Shown here: positions 24,512 to 32,300 of the stretch, piece after piece
How positions within the stretch are numbered: position 1 is the stretch's first letter
Layout: each line of letters opens with the position of its first letter
Assembly: GCA_016790695.1 (NCBI GenBank)
Contig: JAEUOS010000063.1
Span: 80,878 to 144,877 of the forward strand
From: Burkholderiales bacterium
Lineage (GTDB): Bacteria > Pseudomonadota > Gammaproteobacteria > Burkholderiales > JAEUOS01
Direction of reading: 5' to 3'
Length of the DNA stretch: 64,000 nucleotides
The notes under the pieces: model-generated
The model's input: the letters and a program-made list of their open reading frames with translations, nothing else
Databases searched by the model: none
What the model was told of the DNA's origin: nothing
Translations under genes and position numbers: made by a program

Positions 24512-25990
24512 TCAATAGGCGACGGCGCGCGGCGGGCCCGCGCTCACCGTCGCCATCATGGCATCGAGGTGGTTCTTGAGCAATCGCAGCTTGAGCTCGC
24601 GCGCGGCGGGGTCGTTCCACAGGTTGTCGAACTCGCCGGGATCGGCGTCGAGGTCGTAGATCTCGCCGATCTCGTGGCCGTGGTAGACCACGCTCTTGTG
24701 GCGCCCGTCGAAGACCATCGATCCGTGCGTGTGGTCGGCGTGCTGCGGTCCGCCGATCGAATCCTTGAACTCGGCGACGACGCGTTGCTTGTGCACGTGC
24801 GGGTCGGCCGCGCCCTGCAGCAGCGGCAGCAGCGAGCGGCCCTGCATCGATTCCGGCACCGGCAGCCCGGCGGCCTGCAGCAGCGTCGGCGCGACGTCGA
24901 CGGTCTCGACCAGGGCCTCGCTCTGCAGGCCCTGGCGAAAGCGCGCCGGCCAGGAGAAGATCATCGGGATGTGGACCAGGCCTTCGAAGAAGCGGCAGCC
25001 CTTGAGGATGAGGCCATGGTCGCCGAGCAGTTCGCCGTGGTCGCTCATGTAGACGATGACGGTGTTCTCGAGCTGGCCGGTGGCGGCCAGGCAGTCGACG
25101 ATGCGCGCGAACTGGTCGTCGATGAGCCGGATCATCGCGTAGTAGTTGGCCTTGACCTCGAGCGCGTCGTAGGAGGCCGGCGGGGCGGACGCCACCAGGT
25201 CGTGCTCGCGCTCGACGACCGGCGAGGCGGTGCGGCGCACGCGCGGGTCGACCGCCACCTTGGTCTGCTGGTCGATCGCGGCGAAGGCCGTCTGGCGCTC
25301 GATGTCGGAGGCGCGGAACAGCGGCGGCGGGAGCGCGGCGGCGTCGATCTTCGCGATGTACTCGGCCGGCGCGTCGAACGGCGCGTGCGGGTCGAACGGG
25401 TTGACGGACAGCAGCCAGGGGCCGTCGCGCTGCTCGGTGATGAAGCGGATCGCCATCTCCGAGCACCAGGTCGTCTGGTGATACGCCGCCGGCACGCCGG
25501 GACCGCAGAAGTGGTTGACCGGCTCGTAGAGGGCGACCGGGTCGACCTTCTTCTCGTGCCGCAGCCAGGTCTCGTAGTCGTGGCCGCGCGCCGAATCAGG
25601 CGTGGGGTGGTGGCTCCACAGGAACATGCGGTAGCCGTCGTCGGGGCGCTTCTCGTAGTACTTGGCCGCCGACAGGTGCAGCTTGCCGATGAGGCCGCAG
25701 TCGTAGCCGGCGTCGGCGAAGATGCGCGTGACGAGCTTTTCGTGCGCGGGGAAGAACGCGTTGCCGTTGCGGTAGACGTGATGGCTCGCCGGATAGCGCC
25801 CGGTGAGGAAGGACGCGCGCGAGGGCGTGCAGATCTGGCTCTGCGCATAGGCGCGGCGAAACGCGACGCCGCGCGCGCACAGGGCGTCCAGCGCCGGGGT
25901 TTCGATGTGCGCCTGGCCCAGCGCGCGGATGGTGTCGTGGCGCTGCTGGTCGGCGCAGTACCAGAGGATGTTGGGGCGTCGTGCCGTCAT
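24512..25990 (-). CDS. Formylglycine-type sulfatase (sulfatase 5), DQQR subfamily
   Basis: This 492-residue protein opens PNILWYCADQQRHDTIRALG (D14, Q15) and has signature CTPSRASFLTG (C54). The distal site is YMSDHGELLGDHG. It ends in KNHLDAMMATVSAG. Its ATG directly abuts the TAG of Bug 6 with no spacer, which implies strict coupling of receptor and hydrolase. It lacks an export signal. The middle region (HHPTPDSARGHDYETWL) differs from that of sulfatases 2 and 3, so its substrate is probably different. Confidence 0.93.
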   Translation of the reverse strand: MTARRPNILWYCADQQRHDTIRALGQAHIETPALDALCARGVAFRRAYAQSQICTPSRASFLTGRYPASHHVYRNGNAFFPAHEKLVTRIFADAGYDCGLIGKLHLSAAKYYEKRPDDGYRMFLWSHHPTPDSARGHDYETWLRHEKKVDPVALYEPVNHFCGPGVPAAYHQTTWCSEMAIRFITEQRDGPWLLSVNPFDPHAPFDAPAEYIAKIDAAALPPPLFRASDIERQTAFAAIDQQTKVAVDPRVRRTASPVVEREHDLVASAPPASYDALEVKANYYAMIRLIDDQFARIVDCLAATGQLENTVIVYMSDHGELLGDHGLILKGCRFFEGLVHIPMIFSWPARFRQGLQSEALVETVDVAPTLLQAAGLPVPESMQGRSLLPLLQGAADPHVHKQRVVAEFKDSIGGPQHADHTHGSMVFDGRHKSVVYHGHEIGEIYDLDADPGEFDNLWNDPAARELKLRLLKNHLDAMMATVSAGPPRAVAY

Positions 25991-26941
25991 CTATTCGAAC
26001 TTGATTCCCGCATCCTTGACGATGCGCGCGACCTTGTCGGTCTCGTTGCGGATGAACTCGCCGAACTCCTGCGGGGTGCCGCTGCGCGCGGCCAGGCCGA
26101 GGTTGGTCAGGCGCTCGCGGACCTCCGCCGACGCGGCGATCGCGGCGAACTCCTCGTTGAGCTTCCGGACGGCGTCGGCGGGCATGGCGGCCGGTCCGAG
26201 GAAGCCCCACCAGTTGGTGAACTCGAAGCCCTTGACGGTCTCGCCGATGCCGGGCACATCCGGCAGCGCGGGCAGGCGCGGTCCGGTGACCCCGATCGCG
26301 CGGAGCTTTCCTCCCTTGACCTGGGCGAATGCGCTGCCGTCGAACAGCACGTCGACCTCGCCGCCGAGAATGCCGGTGATCGCCTGCGCGCCGCCCTTGA
26401 ACGGCACGTGCAGCGCCTGGATGCCCGTCATCGACTTCAGCAGCTCGACCGCCAGGTGATTCGGCGAGCCGATACCGGAGGTCGCGAGGGTCAGCTTGCC
26501 GGGCGCCGCGCGCGCGGCGGCGATCAGGTCGGCGATCGAATGCAGGTTCGAGCGCGGATTGACCGTCACGACCACCGACACCGAGGTGACCAGCGCGACC
26601 GGCGCGAAGTCGCGCAGCTGGTACTCGCGGTTCGGATTGGTGTGCCCGGTGATCACCATCGAGCCCAGGTCGCCGATCGTGATGTGGTAGCCGTCGGCCG
26701 GCGCCTTGGCGGCGATCCCCAGGCCGAGCGAACCGGCGGCGCCGCCGCGATTGTCGAACACCACCGGCTGCCCGGTGCGCTCCGCGAGCTTCTGCCCGAA
26801 CAGGCGCGCGACGATGTCGGTGTTGCCGCCCGGCGCGTACGGCACCAGCAGGCGGATCGGGCGCGCCGGGTAGGACTGCGCCGCGGCGCCGGCGGGCAGC
26901 GCGCAGGCGGCAGCGATGAGGCACGACGCGGCGATGCGCAT
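25991..26941 (-). CDS. Bug/TctC-family receptor (Bug 6)
   Basis: This 316-residue protein has a short Sec leader ending G-A-A-A-Q and mature SYPARPIRLLVPYAPGGNTD. It is placed between sulfatase 6 (19 bp upstream) and sulfatase 5 (0 bp downstream). The segment TIGDLGSMVITGHTNPNREY takes the place of the more common 'aalA.NPaLy' region, so the pocket may be distinctive. It is transcribed as the third gene of the GntR-flanked operon. Confidence 0.94.
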   Translation of the reverse strand: MRIAASCLIAAACALPAGAAAQSYPARPIRLLVPYAPGGNTDIVARLFGQKLAERTGQPVVFDNRGGAAGSLGLGIAAKAPADGYHITIGDLGSMVITGHTNPNREYQLRDFAPVALVTSVSVVVTVNPRSNLHSIADLIAAARAAPGKLTLATSGIGSPNHLAVELLKSMTGIQALHVPFKGGAQAITGILGGEVDVLFDGSAFAQVKGGKLRAIGVTGPRLPALPDVPGIGETVKGFEFTNWWGFLGPAAMPADAVRKLNEEFAAIAASAEVRERLTNLGLAARSGTPQEFGEFIRNETDKVARIVKDAGIKFE

Positions 26942-26960
26942 GGCGGCTCCTTTCGAACAG

Positions 26961-29261
26961 TCAGTGGTCGGCCCACGCCGCGCGCAGCTGTGCGTCGGCG
27001 TCGGCGGCCGCGCCCGGCGGGCCGGTGGTGACCACCACCTGCGCGATGCGACCGGTGAAGCGGAACGGCGACACGTAGTCCGGCGTCACCGGCACGCCGG
27101 AGTCGTAGCCGCAGCACAGGCCCTCGCCGGAGGTCTCGATCACCGCGGGGATGGTGCGCGGGATCTCGGCCTCGCCGACCTTGCGATCGTCGAAATACAG
27201 GGCGCCGATGCCGCAGTGCTCGCCGGTGCGGGTGAAGGCGAATCCCAGGCGCACCCTGCCCGCGGGCACCGGCGCGGTCGAGACCACGCGGTACTCGGCC
27301 AGGCCGAGGTAGTTGTGCACGTAGACCAGGCGGCCGTCCTTGACGTACAGGGAGTAGCCGGCGAACCAGCTGCCGTGGGCGAGCAGGACGCCCGCGGCGC
27401 CGCCGGCGGGGATCTCGACCTCGGCGACGATCGCGTGCGAGCGGTTCTTCAGGTTGACCGCGGTGTACTCGAACTGCGCCGCCATGCCGGGGTAGTAGAC
27501 GTGGCGGTCGCCCTGGGACACGGTGGACGGCTTGCGCTCGCCCATGCGCAGCTGCATGCGCGAATCGAGCGGCAGCACGTTGTACTTGCCCGCCTCGATC
27601 CACCAGCGCTCGATCAGCTCCTTGAGCTTCTCCGGATGCCGGTCGGCGAGGTCGGTGCTCTCGGAGAAGTCCTGGGCGACGTGGTAGAGCTCCCACTTCT
27701 GCGCGTCGAGCATCGCCTCGGTCATGAAGTCGCCCTGCGGCTGCTCGACCACGGCCTTCCAGCCGTCGGCCCAGAGCGCGCGCGAGCCGATCATCTCGTA
27801 GTACTGCACCTTCTTCGCGGTCGGCGCCGCGCCATCGTCGAAGGTGTGGGCGAAGCTCACGCCTTCGAGCGGGCGCTGCGGGATGCCGTTGAGAACCGCG
27901 GGCGGCTCGAGGCCGAGCGCGTCGAGCAGCGTCGGCGTGATGTCGACCACGTGCGCATACTGGCCGCGCACCTCGCCGCGCGCGCGGATGCCCTTGGGCC
28001 AGTGCACGATCAGCGGGTCGCTCATGCCGCCCTGATGCAGGTATCTTTTCCAGCGTCTCAGCGGCGTATTCCCGGCCCAGGCCCAGCCCCACGCGTAGTT
28101 GGTGAACGAGCGGATGCCGCCCCACTCGTCGAGGTGCCTCAGGTTGTCCTCGATGCTGGCCTCGACGCGGTTGGGGAACTGGCATTCGTTGAACGAGCCG
28201 TGCTCGCCGCCCTCGGCCGAGGCGCCGTTGTCGGAGGTGAGCATGATGATCGTGTTGTCGAGCTCGCCCATGCGCTCGAGGTGCGCGATGACGCGGCCGA
28301 TGTGGTGGTCGGTCTGCTCGAGGAAGGCGGCGTAGACCTCCATCTGGCGCGCGTAGAGGCGCTGCGCGTCGGCCGACAGGCTGTCCCAGGCCCTGACCTG
28401 CGGCGGCCGCGGCGCGATCTTCGTGCCCGGCGGCACGATGCCCATCTTCAGCTGGCGCGCGAACACCTCCTCGCGCCAGGCGTCCCAGCCGCGATCGAAG
28501 CGGCCGCGGTAGCGCTCGATCCATGCCTTCTCGACCTGGTGCGGCGCGTGCCCGGCGCCGAGGCAGTAGTACATGAAGAACGGCTTGGCGGGCGCGACCG
28601 TGCGCAGGTCGACCAGGTACTCGATGGCGCGGTCGGCGAGGTCGGCGTTCAGGTGATAGCTCTCGTCGCCGGTGAACGGCGGCGCGATGTAGTGGCTGTC
28701 GTGGATCAGCGTCGGCGACCACTGGCTGGTCTTGCCGCCGATGAAGCCGTAATAGCGCTCGAAGCCGCGCGACAGCGGCCAGCGCGCCTTCGAGGCGCCC
28801 GACGCGTACTCGCCGGCCAGCGTCAGGTGCCACTTGCCGATGGCGAAGGTCGCGTAGCCGTTGGCGAGCAGCATTTCGGAGAGAAAGCCGTTCTCCCTGG
28901 GCACCATGCCGTTGTAGCCGGGGTAGCCGGTCGCCATCTCCTGGATGATGCCCACGCCGTTGGAATGGTGGTTGCGGCCGGTCAGCAGGCACGCGCGCGT
29001 CGGCGAGCAGATCGCGGTGGTGTGGAAGTCGCGGTAGCGCAGCCCGCCGGCGGCGAGCCGGTCGAAGGTCGGCGTGGCGATGTCGGAGCCGAAGCAGCCG
29101 AGCTGCGCGAAGCCGACGTCGTCGAGCAGGAAGACGAGCACGTTGGGCGCGCCGTCCTTGGCCTTCGGCGGCATCGGCCAGGCCGGCTCGGAGGTGGCGG
29201 CGGTGCGCCCGATCGTCCCGGTGAACGGCGTGCCCTCGGGGTAGGTCTTGAGTTCCTTCAC
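26961..29261 (-). CDS. Large arylsulfatase with C-terminal extra domain (sulfatase 6)
   Basis: This 766-residue protein has the metal pair LLDDVGFAQLGCFG (D47, D48), signature CSPTRACLLTG (C85) and distal site LTSDNGASAEGGEHG. The catalytic part ends near residue 560 with WWIEAGKYNVLPLDSRM. A C-terminal beta-sandwich-like region follows (ALYFDDRKVGEAEIPRTIP, then VSPFRFTGRIAQVVV), as in AtsA-type arylsulfatases. The N-terminal KELKTYPEGTPFTGTIGRTAATSEPAWP also matches that group. It is paralogous to sulfatase 4. It is the second gene of the operon, 33 bp behind Bug 7, and no leader peptide is present. Confidence 0.93.
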   Translation of the reverse strand: MKELKTYPEGTPFTGTIGRTAATSEPAWPMPPKAKDGAPNVLVFLLDDVGFAQLGCFGSDIATPTFDRLAAGGLRYRDFHTTAICSPTRACLLTGRNHHSNGVGIIQEMATGYPGYNGMVPRENGFLSEMLLANGYATFAIGKWHLTLAGEYASGASKARWPLSRGFERYYGFIGGKTSQWSPTLIHDSHYIAPPFTGDESYHLNADLADRAIEYLVDLRTVAPAKPFFMYYCLGAGHAPHQVEKAWIERYRGRFDRGWDAWREEVFARQLKMGIVPPGTKIAPRPPQVRAWDSLSADAQRLYARQMEVYAAFLEQTDHHIGRVIAHLERMGELDNTIIMLTSDNGASAEGGEHGSFNECQFPNRVEASIEDNLRHLDEWGGIRSFTNYAWGWAWAGNTPLRRWKRYLHQGGMSDPLIVHWPKGIRARGEVRGQYAHVVDITPTLLDALGLEPPAVLNGIPQRPLEGVSFAHTFDDGAAPTAKKVQYYEMIGSRALWADGWKAVVEQPQGDFMTEAMLDAQKWELYHVAQDFSESTDLADRHPEKLKELIERWWIEAGKYNVLPLDSRMQLRMGERKPSTVSQGDRHVYYPGMAAQFEYTAVNLKNRSHAIVAEVEIPAGGAAGVLLAHGSWFAGYSLYVKDGRLVYVHNYLGLAEYRVVSTAPVPAGRVRLGFAFTRTGEHCGIGALYFDDRKVGEAEIPRTIPAVIETSGEGLCCGYDSGVPVTPDYVSPFRFTGRIAQVVVTTGPPGAAADADAQLRAAWADH

Positions 29262-29294
29262 GTCATCCTCCGGTTGGCGGCGCCGCGGCGCCGG

Positions 29295-30266
29295 CTACTG
29301 CACCACGACGTTGGCGGCCTTGACGGCGGCCGACCAGCGGCCGTGCTCGGCGTCGAGAAAGCGCGCGAACTCCTCGATCGTGCTGCCGGCGACGTCCGCG
29401 CCCTGCGCGGCGAGGCGCTCGGCGACGTCCGGCGACTTGAGCGCGGCGACGATGTCGGCGTTGAGGCGGGCGACGACGTCCCGCGGCGTCGCCGCCGGCG
29501 CGGTGACGCCGAACCACGCATAGGCCTCGTACTGCGGGAAGCCGGCTTCCTTGAGCGTGGGCACCTCCGGCCAGTAGGAGACCCGGCGCGCCGAGGAGAC
29601 GGCAAGGACGTTGAGCTTGCCGGCCTTGACGTTGGGCATCACCTCGAGGGGGCTCGCGAACATGAACGCGATCTGCCCGCCCACCAGGTCGAGCACCGCC
29701 GGGCCGCCGCCCTTGTAGGGCACGTGGATCGCGTCGATGCCCGACTGCAGGCGGAACAGCTCGACCGCCAGGTGCGGCAGGCTGCCGTTGCCCGGCGTGC
29801 CGTAGGAGAGCTTGCCCGGGTCCTTCCTGATCATCGCGACGAAGTCGGCGACGCTCCTCACCGGCATGCGCGCCGGGTTGACCGTGACCACCAGCGGGTT
29901 GGTGACGAGCAGCGTCACCGGGGTGAAGTCGCGCCGGCTGTCGTAGGGCAGCTTGGGGTAGGCGTACTGCGTGATCACGAACGGCGCCGGCGAGAGCAGG
30001 ATGGTGTGACCGTCGGCGGGCGACTTGGCGACGAAGTCGGCGCCGATGGTGGTGGCGGCGCCCGGCTTGTTGTCGATGACCACCGGCTGGCCCCAGCGCT
30101 CGGCGAGCTTCTGCCCGACCGTGCGCGCGACGACATCGGACTGGCCGCCGGGGGCGAACGGGACGACGAAGCGCACCGGCTTGGACGGGAAGGACTGGGC
30201 GTGGAGCAGGCCGGCGCCGAGCGCGCAAAGCACGGCCAGGCCCGCGCGGGCGCGGATGCGGATCAT
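29295..30266 (-). CDS. Bug/TctC-family receptor (Bug 7), first gene of the GntR-flanked operon
   Basis: This 323-residue protein has a Sec leader ending L-L-H-A-Q and mature SFPSKPVRFVVPFAPGGQSD, a very typical Bug strand. GGAGG precedes the ATG by about eleven bases. The gene is first behind a consensus promoter (TTGACA-N17-TAGATT), whose start point falls inside a palindromic operator. Its expression and that of the six genes behind it is therefore probably repressed until the inducer of the divergent GntR protein is present. Confidence 0.95.
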   Translation of the reverse strand: MIRIRARAGLAVLCALGAGLLHAQSFPSKPVRFVVPFAPGGQSDVVARTVGQKLAERWGQPVVIDNKPGAATTIGADFVAKSPADGHTILLSPAPFVITQYAYPKLPYDSRRDFTPVTLLVTNPLVVTVNPARMPVRSVADFVAMIRKDPGKLSYGTPGNGSLPHLAVELFRLQSGIDAIHVPYKGGGPAVLDLVGGQIAFMFASPLEVMPNVKAGKLNVLAVSSARRVSYWPEVPTLKEAGFPQYEAYAWFGVTAPAATPRDVVARLNADIVAALKSPDVAERLAAQGADVAGSTIEEFARFLDAEHGRWSAAVKAANVVVQ

Positions 30267-30284
30267 GGGCGGTCGCCTCCAGGA

Positions 30285-30301
30285 GGTCTGAATTTCAGAC
30301 C
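30285..30301. promoter_or_regulatory. Perfect palindromic operator, probable GntR/FadR-type site
   Basis: GGTCTGAA-T-TTCAGACC is a perfect 17-bp inverted repeat. It covers the expected transcription start of the Bug 7 operon and lies 86 bp before the divergent GntR start. Position and symmetry fit a dimeric FadR-subfamily repressor that blocks initiation. Confidence 0.75.
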
Positions 30302-30330
30302 AATCTACGCTGCCCGCCAGGGCGTGTCAA
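30302..30330 (-). promoter_or_regulatory. Sigma-70-type promoter of the Bug 7-sulfatase operon
   Basis: On the minus strand TTGACA (30330-30325) is followed by exactly 17 bases and then TAGATT (30307-30302). Five of six -10 positions and all -35 positions match the consensus. The predicted start, near 30295, lies in the palindrome. Confidence 0.75.
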
Positions 30331-30349
30331 TTTGGCGCCGCAGCATCGC

Positions 30350-30378
30350 TTGACCGCTGCCGCGCGTCTCGGCAGACT
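30350..30378 (+). promoter_or_regulatory. Promoter of the GntR gene, near-leaderless
   Basis: TTGACC (30350-30355), 17 bases, CAGACT (30373-30378). The ATG at 30387 lies eight bases past the -10 and no ribosome site intervenes. The same pair of hexamers with the same spacing precedes sulfatase 7. Confidence 0.55.
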
Positions 30379-30386
30379 GCGTGCCC

Positions 30387-31139
30387 ATGTCCATCCAGCC
30401 GATCGCCGCGCCGCGGCTGTACCAGCGCATCGCCGAGGAGATCGGCCGGCTGATCGACGCGGGCACGTTCCGGCCCGGCGATCGCCTGCCGGCCGAGCGC
30501 GAACTCGCGCGCTCGCTCGCGGTGTCGCGCAGTTCGCTGCGCGAGGCGCTGGGCGCCCTGGAGATGGCCGGGCGCATCGTCATCCGCGTTGGCTCAGGGG
30601 CCTACGTCGCGCCCGCGCGCGCGCCGCGCGCGGGGCGCCCGGGGCGCGCCGGGCCCGCGGGCGAGATCTCGCCCTTCGACGTGCTGCGCACGCGCCGCCT
30701 GGTCGAGGCGGAGGCGGCGGCACTGGCGGCGCGCCACGCGACGCCGGCGCAGGTGAAGGCGATGGCCGGCGCATTCGAGCGCCTTGCGGCCGACATGCGC
30801 GCCGGCATCGTGCAGTCGGCCGCCGATCGCGCGTTCCACCTCGCGATCGCGCAGGCCAGCGGCAACACCGCGCTGGCGCTGGTGATCGAGCGGCTGTGGG
30901 CGGAATCCGCGCAGCCGCTGTCGACGCGCATGGAGGAACTCTTCGTCACGCGCGGCCGCCGGCGCGACAATATCGGCGAGCACCGGGCGGTGCTCGAGGC
31001 GATCCGCGCCGGGGATGCCGCGGGGGCGCGCGGCGCGATGCGCCGGCACCTGGCGAACGCGGAGCGGCAGCGCCTCGCGCAACTGCGCGGCGGTGAGGCG
31101 CAGGGTACTGGCCGCGGCAGGCGAGAGGCTGCGCGCTAG
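30387..31139 (+). CDS. GntR-family (FadR/FCD subfamily) transcriptional regulator
   Basis: This 250-residue protein has an N-terminal winged helix (LYQRIAEEIGRLIDAGTFRPGDRLPAERELARSLAVSRSSLREAL) and a C-terminal FCD all-helical ligand domain (RRLVEAEAAALAARH, FHLAIAQASGN, EHRAVLEAIRAGD). The FCD metal-binding Asp/His positions are represented by the H of FHLAIA and of GEHRAV. A GTG at 30381 would add two residues. It is transcribed away from the Bug 7 operon and towards Bug 8, so it may regulate both sides. The palindrome at 30285-30301 is the likely binding site, and the ligand is probably a carboxylate metabolite. Confidence 0.94.
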   Translation: MSIQPIAAPRLYQRIAEEIGRLIDAGTFRPGDRLPAERELARSLAVSRSSLREALGALEMAGRIVIRVGSGAYVAPARAPRAGRPGRAGPAGEISPFDVLRTRRLVEAEAAALAARHATPAQVKAMAGAFERLAADMRAGIVQSAADRAFHLAIAQASGNTALALVIERLWAESAQPLSTRMEELFVTRGRRRDNIGEHRAVLEAIRAGDAAGARGAMRRHLANAERQRLAQLRGGEAQGTGRGRREAAR

Positions 31140-31145
31140 CGGTAC

Positions 31146-31161
31146 CCGGCCATGCGGCCGG
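31146..31161 (+). terminator. Short GC hairpin after the GntR gene
   Basis: CCGGCC-ATGC-GGCCGG begins six bases after the GntR stop. The 6-bp stem is all G/C, but no T-run follows. It may be a weak terminator or attenuator separating GntR from Bug 8. Confidence 0.3.
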
Positions 31162-31216
31162 TCGGCGTGCGATGATGATGGCGACGCGTCCGCGACGGGC
31201 GCAGGGGGAGGGAGCA

Positions 31217-32194
31217 ATGGCGGGTTCCGGAATGGTGCGACGCGCATGCATGCTGTTTCTCGGTCTGGCGGGCGCGGCCGGCGTGTCGGCCCAGGAATTT
31301 CCCGCGCGGCCGCTGAAGCTGATCGTCCCCTACGCCGCCGGCGGTTCGGTCGACCTGCTCGGCCGCGCGTTCGCGGAGAAGATGCAGGCGGTGCTGGGCC
31401 AGCCGATCGTCGCCGAGAACCGCACCGGCGCCACCGGCGTGATCGCGCACCAGGCGATCGCGCGCGCCGCGCCGGACGGCTATACCCTCGGCGTTTCCGG
31501 GACCTCGCCGCTGGTGCTCGCGCCGCACCAGTACCGGAACCTCGGCTACGACCCGGCGAAGGACTTCGCCTACATCGCGTGCCCGGGCGCGACGCCGTTC
31601 GTGCTCGACGTCCATGCCGCCCTGCCGGTGAAAAGCGTCGCCGAACTCGTCGCGTACGCGAAGGCCAACCCGGGTCGGCTCAACTACGGCTCGGCGGGGG
31701 TCGGCAATTCGGCACACCTCGCCGCGGCGCTGTTCCAGCATGTCGCAGGCGTCGACCTCACGCACGTGCCCTACAAGGGCAACGCGCTGGCGATGACCGA
31801 CCTGAACGCGGGGCAGATCCAGGTGCTGTTCGATCCGGTGCAGACCACGCTGCCGCAGCTGAAGAACGGGCGCATCCGCGCGCTCGCGGTGACCAGCCGC
31901 ACGCGGTTCGCCGGCTTGCCGGACGTGCCGACGATCGCCGAGTCGGGCTTTCCCTCCTACGAGTTCACGGTCTGGTACGCGTTCATCGCGCCGGCCGGCA
32001 CACCGCCGGCGGTGGTGGCGCGCCTGAACGCCGAGGTCAATCGCGTGGTGCGCGACGGACCGACGCGCGAGCGCTTTGCGGCCATGGGTGCGGATCTCGC
32101 GGAGTCGACGCCGGATGGCTGCGCGGCCATGGTGCAGAAGGCGCTGCCGTTCTGGGGGAAGATGTTCGCCGACCTCGGCATCCGTCCGGAGTAG
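31217..32194 (+). CDS. Bug/TctC-family receptor (Bug 8)
   Basis: This 325-residue protein starts at the ATG at 31217, which follows GGAGGGAG. Earlier in-frame ATGs at 31172-31180 have no such site and would disrupt the leader. The Sec leader ends A-G-V-S-A-Q, then EFPARPLKLIVPYAAGGSVD. A Cys in YIACPGATPF near residue 131 is unusual for the family. It is followed after 106 bp by sulfatase 7, which has its own promoter, so receptor and hydrolase may be expressed separately here. Confidence 0.93.
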   Translation: MAGSGMVRRACMLFLGLAGAAGVSAQEFPARPLKLIVPYAAGGSVDLLGRAFAEKMQAVLGQPIVAENRTGATGVIAHQAIARAAPDGYTLGVSGTSPLVLAPHQYRNLGYDPAKDFAYIACPGATPFVLDVHAALPVKSVAELVAYAKANPGRLNYGSAGVGNSAHLAAALFQHVAGVDLTHVPYKGNALAMTDLNAGQIQVLFDPVQTTLPQLKNGRIRALAVTSRTRFAGLPDVPTIAESGFPSYEFTVWYAFIAPAGTPPAVVARLNAEVNRVVRDGPTRERFAAMGADLAESTPDGCAAMVQKALPFWGKMFADLGIRPE

Positions 32195-32262
32195 GGCACG
32201 GCGCGCGTGCCCGGCGCCGAGGCGCGGGCCGAGGCGCGCGCTGTCGCGGCCGGACCCTGCGC

Positions 32263-32291
32263 TTGACCGTTCGGAACCGACCGGGCAGACT
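32263..32291 (+). promoter_or_regulatory. Promoter of sulfatase 7, near-leaderless
   Basis: TTGACC (32263-32268), 17 bases, CAGACT (32286-32291), then nine bases to the ATG at 32301 with no ribosome site. Both hexamers and the spacing are identical to the GntR promoter, so the two genes may be co-expressed through the same factor. Confidence 0.55.
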
Positions 32292-32300
32292 CGCGCGACC

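Noticed and set aside
26916..30353. Very long open frame on the + strand (over 1,100 codons) opposite Bug 6/7 and sulfatase 6
   Set aside because: It lies antisense to well-supported genes, is rich in Arg/Ala/Gly with no recognisable domain, and arises from the strong G/C bias at third codon positions.
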